Shown here in pieces: positions 39,449 to 47,689 of a DNA stretch of 64,000 bases. Source of the DNA: Klebsiella variicola (GTDB taxonomy: Bacteria > Pseudomonadota > Gammaproteobacteria > Enterobacterales > Enterobacteriaceae); assembly GCF_000828055.2 (NCBI RefSeq), contig NZ_CP010523.2, forward strand, positions 806,001 through 870,000, read 5' to 3'. How positions within the stretch are numbered: the stretch's first letter is position 1; each line of letters opens with the position of its first letter. The position numbers and the translations under genes are program-made. The notes under the pieces are model-generated. The model was not told the origin of the DNA. It saw only the letters and a program-made list of their open reading frames with translations, and made no database searches.

Positions 39449-39924
39449 CTCGCGAAAGGCGCCGGCTTTGACTCCCGGCTGCCTCACTTCCCCTCCCGTC
39501 ATCCTCCGCGACAAACACTGTGGGCCAGGATAGTCCCTGATAGAGAAATATTGCCACTTAGCGTGGTTTCTACATCATTCCACCTGTTTTCCTTACTTTT
39601 TCTGTCGTTATCCTGGCAGCCGAACTGAGCCGCTATAGATCCTCGCCTTAGCGTTAACTTTCTGTTTTTTAATAAAAATAATCGGATTTTCTGCACTAAT
39701 ATAAAGTCAATGCTGTTTATCTTTTTATGAACGTTAAATCTGTAAAACTAGATGTTTGTCGACTTTTCATCTAAAAAGGGAAGGTAAGGGGCTGGACAAA
39801 ACCATTGTGTGGTTATCAAATGGTTAAAAATGCTCGCGTTTGATGTTAATGCAAACAAATTATAAATCGTCAGCCCGCTTTATACGGTTAACTTGCGCTG
39901 CGGCGCACCTTACCTGGAGAATTT
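39449..39924. other. Non-coding region between arsC and the POT transporter
   Basis: This 476-bp gap contains no supported ORF. The distal half (39660-39900) is AT-rich and presumably holds the transporter promoter. TGGAGAATTT forms the ribosome site directly before 39925. No clear terminator follows arsC. Confidence 0.6.
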
Positions 39925-41478
39925 ATGCATTCCTCTGTTAATAAAAACGAAAGCCGTACCTTTTTCGGCCATCCTTATCCGCTGGGCTCCCTGTTCTTCA
40001 CCGAAATGTGGGAGCGCTTCTCGTTTTACGGCATCCGTCCCTTACTGATCCTGTTTATGGCGGCGACGGTGTACGACGGCGGGATGGGACTGGCGCGGGA
40101 GAACGCCTCGGCGATCGTCGGGATTTTTGCTGGCAGTATGTATCTGGCCGCGCTGCCGGGCGGCTGGCTGGCGGATAACTGGCTTGGCCAGCAGCGGGCC
40201 GTCTGGTACGGCTCTATCCTGATCGCCCTGGGGCACCTGTCGATCGCCCTGTCGGCATGGCTGGGCAACGACCTGTTCTTTATCGGTCTGATGTTTATCG
40301 TCCTGGGTTCCGGGTTGTTTAAAACCTGTATCTCAGTGATGGTCGGCACTCTGTATAAAAAAGGCGACGCGCGCCGCGACGGCGGTTTTTCGCTGTTCTA
40401 TATGGGGATCAACATCGGCTCGTTTATAGCGCCCTTGATCTCCGGTTGGCTGATTAAATCCCATGGCTGGCACTGGGGCTTCGGCATCGGGGGGATCGGG
40501 ATGCTGGTGGCGCTGGTCATTTTCCGCGTCTTTGCCGTGCCGTCGATGAAGCGCTATGACGCGGAGGTCGGCCTCGATTCCACCTGGAACAGCCCGGTGG
40601 CGAAAAAGAATGGCGTCGGAGCGTGGCTGCTGGTCCTGGCCCTGGGGGTGGCAGTGCTGGTCACGCTGATTAGCCTGGGCACGATCGTGATTAACCCGGT
40701 GGCGGTGGCCAGCGTGCTGGTCTATGTGATTGCCGCCTCCGTGGCGCTCTATTTCATCTGGCTGTTCGTCTTCGCTGGGCTGAACCGTAAAGAGCGGGCG
40801 CGCCTGCTGGTGTGCTTTATTTTGCTGGTCTCGGCGGCCTTTTTCTGGTCCGCGTTTGAACAGAAACCGACCTCCTTTAACCTGTTTGCTAACGACTACA
40901 CCAACCGGATGATCGGCGACTTTGAGATCCCCGCGGTCTGGTTCCAGTCGATTAACGCCTTGTTTATCATTCTGCTCGCTCCGGTATTCAGCTGGGCGTG
41001 GCCTGCGCTGGCGCGTAAAAACGTGCGTCCGGGCAGTATGACCAAATTCGTGATTGGCATCCTGTGCGCAGCGGCGGGCTTTGGCCTGATGATGCTGGCG
41101 GCGCAGAACGTCCTGAGCAACGGCGGGGCCGGTGTGTCGCCGCTGTGGCTGGTGGGCAGCATCCTGATGCTGACGCTCGGTGAGCTGTGCCTGAGTCCGA
41201 TTGGTCTGGCGACCATGACTCTGCTGGCGCCGGAGAGAATGCGCGGCCAGATGATGGGCCTGTGGTTCTGCGCCAGCGCGCTGGGTAACCTGGCGGCGGG
41301 CCTGATTGGCGGTCACGTGAAGGCCGATCAGCTGTCGCTGCTGCCGGACCTCTTCGCCCGCTGCTCCATCGCATTGCTGATCTGCGCCGCCGTGCTGGCC
41401 GTGCTGATTGTCCCGGTCCGCCGGATGCTGGAGAACAGTCGGTCCAGTGCCGGGCAAACATCCGTCAGCAACGCCTGA
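39925..41478 (+). CDS. POT/PTR family peptide transporter
   Basis: This proton-coupled di/tripeptide transporter of 517 residues has about 14 membrane segments. The family ExxERF motif is seen in FFTEMWERFSFYG (residues 25-37), and the second signature in GSGLFKTCISVMVGTLY (about 133-149). The N-terminus differs clearly from DtpA (which begins near IELWERFGYYG), so no dtp symbol is given. A terminator follows 13 bp after the stop. Confidence 0.88.
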   Translation: MHSSVNKNESRTFFGHPYPLGSLFFTEMWERFSFYGIRPLLILFMAATVYDGGMGLARENASAIVGIFAGSMYLAALPGGWLADNWLGQQRAVWYGSILIALGHLSIALSAWLGNDLFFIGLMFIVLGSGLFKTCISVMVGTLYKKGDARRDGGFSLFYMGINIGSFIAPLISGWLIKSHGWHWGFGIGGIGMLVALVIFRVFAVPSMKRYDAEVGLDSTWNSPVAKKNGVGAWLLVLALGVAVLVTLISLGTIVINPVAVASVLVYVIAASVALYFIWLFVFAGLNRKERARLLVCFILLVSAAFFWSAFEQKPTSFNLFANDYTNRMIGDFEIPAVWFQSINALFIILLAPVFSWAWPALARKNVRPGSMTKFVIGILCAAAGFGLMMLAAQNVLSNGGAGVSPLWLVGSILMLTLGELCLSPIGLATMTLLAPERMRGQMMGLWFCASALGNLAAGLIGGHVKADQLSLLPDLFARCSIALLICAAVLAVLIVPVRRMLENSRSSAGQTSVSNA

Positions 41479-41490
41479 CGCGATCCTCAG

Positions 41491-41519
41491 ACCGGCCCTA
41501 CGGGGCCGGCTTATTTTTG
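41491..41519 (+). terminator. Rho-independent terminator after the POT transporter
   Basis: CCGGCCC / GGGCCGG with a 4-base loop is followed by CTTATTTTTG, 13 bp behind the stop. Confidence 0.85.
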
Positions 41520-41661
41520 TACGAAACCCGCCTCAGCAGAACAAAATCCCTTTTTCAGAATGCGCGATGTCCCATAACGTGAGCGTGTTCTTTGAAATCA
41601 CGTCACTTTCCGGTCCATAGTGTAGTCAGGTTTACTATGTGGTTAATATAAGGACACACCT

Positions 41662-41961
41662 ATGCCAGCAGTCATTGATAAAGCATTGGATTTCATCGGT
41701 GGTATGAATACGTCTGAGCCAGTACCACAGTCTATGGATGAAAGTACCGCGAAGGGAATTCTCAAATATTTGAAAGAGCTGGGCGTGCCCGCTACCCCGG
41801 CCGACGTCGCTGAACGCGGGCAGCAGCAGGGCTGGAGCGCCGGGTTTACCGACAAAGTGGCGGATTGGGCTGAACGGATCGCCGCCGGCGAGCGGATGGT
41901 CATCAAGCATCCGGAATTCTTTTCCACCTATATGCAGGAGGAGCTGCGCGCCCTGGTGTAA
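41662..41961 (+). CDS. yoaC: DUF1889 family protein (YoaC-like)
   Basis: The 99-residue cytoplasmic protein aligns along its whole length with E. coli YoaC (same MPAVIDKALDFIG start and TYMQEELRALV end). No biochemical role is known. TATAAGGAC precedes the ATG. It stands alone between two terminators. In E. coli yoaC lies elsewhere on the chromosome, so the symbol rests on sequence likeness only. Confidence 0.85.
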   Translation: MPAVIDKALDFIGGMNTSEPVPQSMDESTAKGILKYLKELGVPATPADVAERGQQQGWSAGFTDKVADWAERIAAGERMVIKHPEFFSTYMQEELRALV

Positions 41962-41992
41962 TCGCCGCGCATCCACCCCGCCTCTTCTGTTA

Positions 41993-42221
41993 AATGCCTT
42001 CCCCATCCGGGAAGGCATTCTTGCTGATGACAAACCTGTTTGGTTATTGTGCCCGCCTTTCTGCCGGGTGGCGGCTTCGCCTTACCCGGCCTACGAAAGA
42101 CAGTAATATCAAACAGTTATGCAATTAGCTGTAGGCCCGCGCAAGCGCAGCGCCGCCGGGCAATCCCTGAAGATTGCCCGGCGGCTGCAGTCTGAATGCC
42201 TTCTCCACCGGGGGAAGGCAT
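41993..42221. repeat. Paired hairpins and REP units between yoaC and mdtP
   Basis: A perfect hairpin, AATGCCTTCCC / GGGAAGGCATT, lies at 41993-42019 behind yoaC. A second at 42194-42221 uses the same AATGCCTTC / GAAGGCATT arms and is followed by TTTTGTT. Between them are REP-type units, GCCGGGTGGCGGCTTCGCCT at about 42064-42095 and GTAGGCCCGCGCAAGCGCAG at about 42131-42163. The flanking genes converge here, so the hairpins probably terminate both. Confidence 0.75.
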
Positions 42222-42226
42222 TTTTG

Positions 42227-43675
42227 TTACTGGCCGCGGTAGCCGCCGCCCAGGGCTTTGATCAGGGTAATGTCGGTGCTCAGCCGCTGGGCTTCAATGT
42301 CCAGCAGCAACAGCTGCTGGGCGAGAACCGCCCGCCGGGCCTCTTCGGCGGCGTAGCGGCTGAGCAGGCCGCGCTGATAATGGGCGCGAGCGCTGTCGGT
42401 AGTGGTCTGCGCCGCGGTGACCTTTAGCTGCTGCAGCGCGCGCTGTTGATTCAGATCGTTAAGCTGGCTGGAGCTGATGGCGACATCGCGCACCGCGTCC
42501 AGCACCGCCTGGTTGTACTGTTTGATCAGGATGTTGCTGGCGGTGCGCACCGACTGCAGATTAGCGTTCAGACGACCGCCGTCGAAGATTGGCAGATACA
42601 GCCCGGGCAGCAGGTTGATCTGCTGGAAAGAGGACTTAAACAGATCCCCGACGCTCAGGGCGTTATATCCCCAGAACGCTTTGATATCAAAATGAGGATA
42701 GAAGGCCGCTTTCGCCGCATCGACCTGGCTCAGGGAGGCAGTCACGTAGCCGCGCAGCGCCTGCAGGTCCGGGCGGCGGGCCAGCAGCTCGAAAGAGAGC
42801 GATGGCGGCAGCGTCTCCTGGAGCGCCGGCAGCGCCACCGGATGGATCGCCGGCATGCTCTGCGCATCGGCGCCGATCAGCGCCCGCAGGGTTTCACGAT
42901 ACTGGGTCAGCATCCCCTCGGCGCTGATAATCTGCTGGCGAGCGGCGAGCTGCTCAGCCCGGGCATTGGCCACATCCACACTGTCTTCCACGCCGCGTTG
43001 GGTCCGGTGCTCATGGGCCGCTACCGAGAATTGGGCAATACCCTCCAGCTCCTGCAGCAGCGCGATTTTCTGGAACGTCGCCTGCATGGCGAAATAGAGC
43101 TGCGCCACGCTGCTGGCGATGTCGAGTTCAATGCCGGCGGTTTCCGCCAGCCGGGCATTTTTCTCGCCAATGGCGGCGGCGACCCGGGCGCGATCGGCTC
43201 CCCAGAGATCGATATTCAGCTGCGCCCCGACGCCAACGGTATTCAGCGTATACCAGGGACCGTTCTTATCCACCGGCAGGGAGTACGAGTAGGGCCAGCT
43301 AAAGGATTTGTCGGTGATCCGCAGGCGGTTTTGCGCCGCGACGGCGGTGGCCTGCAGGCCCATCGCCGACCGGGCGAGTTCCACCGTGGACTGCGACTGG
43401 GAGATGCGTAGCCGGGCGGCCTGCATGGTCGGCGAGTTCTGCAGCGCCCGGTTGATCAGCAGGTTGAGCTGAGGATCATCATAGGCCTCCCACCAGCGGG
43501 CTGCCGGCCAGTCGCTGTTCGCCAGGTGGATCACCTGCGCCAGCTGGGCCTGCTGCGGATTGACGATGGCGACCTGGGAAGGCTCATCCTGGATCAGCGC
43601 GCAGCCGCTGAGCAGCGTCAGCGTCAGGGTAAAGAGAGTGACCCGCAATCGCGCGGGGAAAGGAAGCATCATCAT
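42227..43675 (-). CDS. mdtP: Outer-membrane efflux lipoprotein MdtP
   Basis: The 482-residue protein is an RND-type outer-membrane factor (TolC/OprM fold, NodT family). It has a lipoprotein signal with LSGC near residue 25 and two repeated outer-membrane efflux domains rich in coiled-coil heptads. The size is like E. coli MdtP (488), and its place after a FUSC protein and an HlyD protein matches mdtNOP. It starts inside the end of mdtO (4-bp overlap). Confidence 0.85.
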   Translation of the reverse strand: MMMLPFPARLRVTLFTLTLTLLSGCALIQDEPSQVAIVNPQQAQLAQVIHLANSDWPAARWWEAYDDPQLNLLINRALQNSPTMQAARLRISQSQSTVELARSAMGLQATAVAAQNRLRITDKSFSWPYSYSLPVDKNGPWYTLNTVGVGAQLNIDLWGADRARVAAAIGEKNARLAETAGIELDIASSVAQLYFAMQATFQKIALLQELEGIAQFSVAAHEHRTQRGVEDSVDVANARAEQLAARQQIISAEGMLTQYRETLRALIGADAQSMPAIHPVALPALQETLPPSLSFELLARRPDLQALRGYVTASLSQVDAAKAAFYPHFDIKAFWGYNALSVGDLFKSSFQQINLLPGLYLPIFDGGRLNANLQSVRTASNILIKQYNQAVLDAVRDVAISSSQLNDLNQQRALQQLKVTAAQTTTDSARAHYQRGLLSRYAAEEARRAVLAQQLLLLDIEAQRLSTDITLIKALGGGYRGQ

Positions 43676-45609
43676 GACGTTTTAGCCTGTTGCTCAGTCG
43701 CTATCGGTGTCGGGCCCCAGTCGGGCAGGGCGGCCAGCGCGGTAGCCAGCGCCGGGCCAAAGGGGTTGCGGAGATCGGCGGCCAGCGTCCCGTCAGGCGC
43801 TGCCGCCTCCTGTTCGATACGTTCGGCGTAGCGCCGCAGCTGTTCAGCGCAGCGAGCCAGCGTCGGGTCTCCCGGCGCGGCATTGAGCCGGTAGCCTTCG
43901 CTGAGGCGGGCGATCTCCTCGGCCTGGGCGAGGGTGGCGCGCATCGGCCAGCCTTTCGCCTGGGGCCAGGGATGGGCCCAGGTGCCCAGCGGTTCAGCGC
44001 GAACCCGATGGAGCAGCGCTTCGCTGTCGGTGAAGGCGACAAACAGGGGAGCCAGCGGCACCGCCTCCTTCGGGGCGGCGAGACAGTCCGCCAGCCGGCG
44101 ATAAAGCGCCGCAAGACAGGATTTCAGCTGCGGCGCTTCGCTGTCCGGCCAGAGATACAAATGGACAATGGAGGAGACCAGCACCCCGAGCAGGATGCCG
44201 AGCACCCGATCCCGCAGCTCGGTGAGGTTCGTCAGCGGGCCAAACCAGCTGAGGAAGGCCAGCGCAAAGGTGAAACCAATCTGGATCCCGGCGTAGGCGA
44301 TACGCTCCGAGCCGGCGGCAATCCACGCCGCCAGCGCCAGCACCGGCAGAGACATCGCCAGCAGGCCCGACAGCGAATCGGTCCAGGGCTGAACAAAGAC
44401 GATTAACAGCAGCGCCAGCAGGGTGGCGAGCAGCGCCCCGCCGATACGCAGCCATGTCTTTTGCATCGTGGCGCCCAGCCCGGGCTGGGCGACAATGACG
44501 CAGCTCAGCATAATGGTGTGCAGCCCTTGCCAGTCGGCAGCGGTATAGAAGACATAGCAGATTAGCGTCGCCAGCAGGGTCTTGAGCGCAAAATGGAGAT
44601 AAGCCGGGTTGCGCCAGGCGTCCGGCGCCAGCAGGGGCGCCTTCTCCACCTCACCCTGCGGCAGGGCGACGGGCTCACCCTGCGCCAGCTGCTGCAGGAG
44701 GGTAGCCATCTCCTGCAGAACCGCGTGATTAATGCCACGACCGCTGAGCGCCAGGGGAGGAATGGCGCCGTCAAACTGTTCCTCGCTGAGGGCACTCTTC
44801 AGCTTCAGTACCGCCTGCGACAGCTGCTGGCGATCTTCGCTATCTGCCTCGTCTGCTTGCAGCAGCGCCGCCAGCTGATAGCAGCGCAGGGTGGCGGCCA
44901 GCCGCGAGCGCCAGGCCTGCGGTTCGGCGGCTATCTCCGGCGTGGCCCGGCTGGCCTGGGCGAACAGCGACTGCAGCTGGTTGAACTGCGCGGCGGTCTC
45001 GCCGAAGGTCGGTGGCGCTTCATCGCCAGGAGCCGTCAGCCGCCGGGCGACCTCGTGCAGCATCCCCGCCAGGCGCGCCTTAAACTGGTTGCCGGGAAAG
45101 GCCTGCTGAAAACAGGCGTTGACCAGCAAAGTGACGAGGATCGCGGTGTTAATCGCCACCCACAGCCAGAGCAGCAGCCGCACCAGGATCTCGCTCTGAC
45201 TGGTCATTGACGGGAAGGTCTGAGCGTAAATCACCGCCAGCGCCACCACGAAAAAAGCCAGCCCCAGCTTACCCAGCACCCGCATCAGGTAGATGGCGCA
45301 GAAAAAGAGCGCCACGGAGGCCGCCAGGCGGATCAGCGGGTAGTCATAGGTCCACTTGATGATCAGCAGCACGCCGCCGAGCGCCACGGTGACGGTGACA
45401 AAAAAGACCACGCTGACCAGCTTGATCATCAACACGTTAGGCTGGCTAACGTAGAACACGACGATCAGCGCAACAGCCAGGAAGGGGATCTGCAGAGTCA
45501 TAAACAGGGTGATGAGCACCGCGCAGCTCAGCGTCAGGCGCAGCGTGTAGCTGGCGCGTCCCGGCGCGTCGCGCAGCTCCTGGCGTAAAAAATGGGCGAG
45601 AGGAAACAT
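43672..45609 (-). CDS. mdtO: FUSC-family inner-membrane transporter MdtO
   Basis: The 645-residue protein has two blocks of about six hydrophobic segments (roughly residues 25-165 and 350-490) separated by a soluble part, the aromatic-acid-exporter/FUSC layout. It is somewhat shorter than E. coli MdtO (683). In this family the protein pumps with a periplasmic adaptor (MdtN) and an outer-membrane channel (MdtP). It is 12 bp downstream of mdtN. The substrate is not shown by sequence. Confidence 0.85.
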   Translation of the reverse strand: MFPLAHFLRQELRDAPGRASYTLRLTLSCAVLITLFMTLQIPFLAVALIVVFYVSQPNVLMIKLVSVVFFVTVTVALGGVLLIIKWTYDYPLIRLAASVALFFCAIYLMRVLGKLGLAFFVVALAVIYAQTFPSMTSQSEILVRLLLWLWVAINTAILVTLLVNACFQQAFPGNQFKARLAGMLHEVARRLTAPGDEAPPTFGETAAQFNQLQSLFAQASRATPEIAAEPQAWRSRLAATLRCYQLAALLQADEADSEDRQQLSQAVLKLKSALSEEQFDGAIPPLALSGRGINHAVLQEMATLLQQLAQGEPVALPQGEVEKAPLLAPDAWRNPAYLHFALKTLLATLICYVFYTAADWQGLHTIMLSCVIVAQPGLGATMQKTWLRIGGALLATLLALLLIVFVQPWTDSLSGLLAMSLPVLALAAWIAAGSERIAYAGIQIGFTFALAFLSWFGPLTNLTELRDRVLGILLGVLVSSIVHLYLWPDSEAPQLKSCLAALYRRLADCLAAPKEAVPLAPLFVAFTDSEALLHRVRAEPLGTWAHPWPQAKGWPMRATLAQAEEIARLSEGYRLNAAPGDPTLARCAEQLRRYAERIEQEAAAPDGTLAADLRNPFGPALATALAALPDWGPTPIATEQQAKTS

Positions 45610-45621
45610 CGCGTCCCCCGG

Positions 45622-46647
45622 CTACGGCTGCAGCACGGCGCTGGCCGAGGCGCCCATGCGGAACAGCGCCGGATCGGGATCGCTGACGGCGATTTTCACC
45701 GGGAAGCGCTGCGAGACGTGAACCCAGTTAATGCTTTTTTGGATCAGCGGCAGCCCTTCGATGACGCTCCCGCCTTCGGGCAGGACCCCGGAGCCGACCG
45801 AATCGACCACCCCGTTAAAGGTCCGGTTGTGGTTGGTCATCACGGTGATCCGTGCCGCCACGCCGGGGCGCACGTTGTTCAGATCGGTCTCGCGGAAGTT
45901 AGCGATCACATACCAGCGGTCGTCATCCAGCAGGGTAAAGACCGGCTTCAGCGCCGAGGCGTACTGGCCGACGGTGGTTTTCAGCGCCACCACCACGCCG
46001 TTGAAGGGCGCACGCACTTCGGTAAATTCCAGATGCAGTTCGGCGAGGGCGATTTGCGCCAGGATCCCGGCGCGTTGTGCCACCATGGCATCCACGCCGG
46101 TCACGGCCGCCGAGGCCTGTCTGGCCTGCAGCAGCGTGGCCTCCAGCTCCGCCCGCGCCGCTTTCTCAGCGGTGCGCGCCTGATCGAGATCTTCCTGGGA
46201 GGCAAACCCCTGCGGCACCAGCGGCTCAAGGCGGGTGCGCGTGGAGGTGGTCTGCTTGACCAGCGCTCTGGCGCGCTCGACGGCGGCCGCCACCGACTGG
46301 GCGTTATACTCCTGCGCTTTGATGGTGCGCTGGGTCAGCATGATCTGCGCGTCGAGGGTCGTCAGCCGCGCTTTCGCGTCATCGAGCATCGCCTGATAGG
46401 GACGGGGGTCGATGCGGAACAGCAGATCGCCTTTTTTCACCCGCTGGTTATCGCGAATGGGCATCTCCACGATGCGTCCGCTGACCTCGGGCACCACATC
46501 GATGGTATCGGCATAGACATAGGCGTCATTGGTCTCCGGCGAGGTTTGCAACTGCCAGATAACCAGGATCAGCGCCAGGATAGCGGCAAGGACCAGCGCC
46601 AGCAGAGGCCACTTTTTGCGTAACAGGGGAGTGCGGGAAGTTGTCAT
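45622..46647 (-). CDS. mdtN: Membrane fusion (HlyD-family) protein MdtN
   Basis: The 341-residue periplasmic adaptor has one N-terminal membrane anchor (about residues 13-32), a lipoyl-like segment (VVPEVSGRIVEMPIRDNQRVKKGDLLFRID in parts), a long coiled coil (about 85-185) and a beta-barrel end. The length is close to E. coli MdtN (343). It lies 6 bp downstream of ytcA in the ytcA-mdtNOP order. Confidence 0.87.
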   Translation of the reverse strand: MTTSRTPLLRKKWPLLALVLAAILALILVIWQLQTSPETNDAYVYADTIDVVPEVSGRIVEMPIRDNQRVKKGDLLFRIDPRPYQAMLDDAKARLTTLDAQIMLTQRTIKAQEYNAQSVAAAVERARALVKQTTSTRTRLEPLVPQGFASQEDLDQARTAEKAARAELEATLLQARQASAAVTGVDAMVAQRAGILAQIALAELHLEFTEVRAPFNGVVVALKTTVGQYASALKPVFTLLDDDRWYVIANFRETDLNNVRPGVAARITVMTNHNRTFNGVVDSVGSGVLPEGGSVIEGLPLIQKSINWVHVSQRFPVKIAVSDPDPALFRMGASASAVLQP

Positions 46648-46653
46648 AAGCGA

Positions 46654-46926
46654 TCAGTGAACAAAAAACAGAAACCACAGCAGCGTGGCGAACAGGAACA
46701 TCAGCGCGACATAGCTGAAGACCAGAGGAGAAAAGCGCGGCTGCCAGCCTTTACGGGTAATCAGGATATGGCAGGGGATCAGTAAAAACGCACCGCCCAA
46801 TAAGCAGAAAAACCAGCCGGGGAACGCGGCGCCCAATACCGGGATCGCGGGCGAAAGTGAGCAGCCGGAAAGCGGCAAGACGAGCAGTAACCGCGCCGGG
46901 CGGGCGATGGTGGCAATATGATTCAA
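46654..46926 (-). CDS. ytcA: YtcA family small membrane lipoprotein
   Basis: The 90-residue product shares with E. coli YtcA a lipobox-like LSGCSLSPAIPV followed by PGWFFC and two C-terminal membrane helices. Function is unknown, but the gene always seems to head mdtNOP. The only start in frame is TTG at 46926, 8 bp behind AGGGA; an in-frame TGA lies just upstream, so no longer form exists. The low-efficiency start is notable. Confidence 0.8.
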   Translation of the reverse strand: MNHIATIARPARLLLVLPLSGCSLSPAIPVLGAAFPGWFFCLLGGAFLLIPCHILITRKGWQPRFSPLVFSYVALMFLFATLLWFLFFVH

Positions 46927-47132
46927 TAGAGCATCCCTGAGTGATCATACCAGTGTGTGATGAGTGTAATCGCCTCGTTGCGGGAATGAAAGTCAACGGA
47001 TCGCCGACTGCGGGATCCTTACCCGATGGGAAAGCATGATGTGAGGCGCCAATTCCCACGCTTACGCGTAGTCAGCCGCGACGTGTAGGACTATGCTTAG
47101 CCTGAAACATAAAAAAAGAACGAGGCAATGTC

Positions 47133-47363
47133 ATGGATAAGGAATTACTGGAAGCGGGCTACCGGGCCTACACCGGAGAGAAAATCGACGTCTACTTTAA
47201 TACGGCGATCTGTCAGCATTCGGGGAACTGCGTGCGCGGCAGCGCGAAGCTTTTTAACCTGAAGCGTAAACCGTGGATTATCCCGGATGAAGTGGATGTG
47301 GCGACGGTGGTAAAAGTGATCGATACCTGCCCGAGCGGCGCCCTGCACTATCGTCATAAATAA
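47133..47363 (+). CDS. yjdI: Fe-S mono-cluster protein YjdI
   Basis: The 76-residue protein is nearly identical to E. coli YjdI. The cluster motif is formed by Cys27 and Cys33 (ICQHSGNC) and Cys66 (DTCPSGAL); only three cysteines are present, with a histidine within the first motif. The partner and role are unknown. yjdJ follows after 11 bp, as in E. coli. Confidence 0.93.
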   Translation: MDKELLEAGYRAYTGEKIDVYFNTAICQHSGNCVRGSAKLFNLKRKPWIIPDEVDVATVVKVIDTCPSGALHYRHK

Positions 47364-47374
47364 GCGAGGAGAAG

Positions 47375-47647
47375 ATGGAAATACTGGAAGGGCACAACAA
47401 GTTTTATGTTAACGACGCGCAGGGAAACCAGGTGGCGGAAATTGTTTTTGTTCCCACCGGCGACCACCTCAGCATTATCGAACATACCGATGTTGATCCC
47501 AGCCTGAAAGGCCAGGGCGTGGGGAAACAGCTGGTGGCGAAGGTGGTGGAAAAAATGCGCCAGGAGCAGCGGAAGATCATTCCTCTCTGCCCGTTTGCCA
47601 AACATGAATTCGATAACACCCGCGAATACGACGATATTCGCGCCTGA
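47375..47647 (+). CDS. yjdJ: GNAT-type N-acetyltransferase family protein YjdJ
   Basis: The 90-residue minimal GNAT-fold protein has the acetyl-CoA loop GQGVGKQLV (about residues 48-56), a HTDVD motif before it and a [11 protein letters not shown]-terminal segment, matching E. coli YjdJ. GCGAGGAG precedes the ATG. Its substrate is unknown; it pairs with yjdI. Confidence 0.93.
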   Translation: MEILEGHNKFYVNDAQGNQVAEIVFVPTGDHLSIIEHTDVDPSLKGQGVGKQLVAKVVEKMRQEQRKIIPLCPFAKHEFDNTREYDDIRA

Positions 47648-47689
47648 CGTACCGGCACCGGTGCCAACCGGTGCGCTTTTCTCGCGCCA

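Noticed and set aside
45592..46623. 343-residue plus-strand ORF
   Set aside because: It is an antisense shadow of mdtN, which has clear HlyD-type features.
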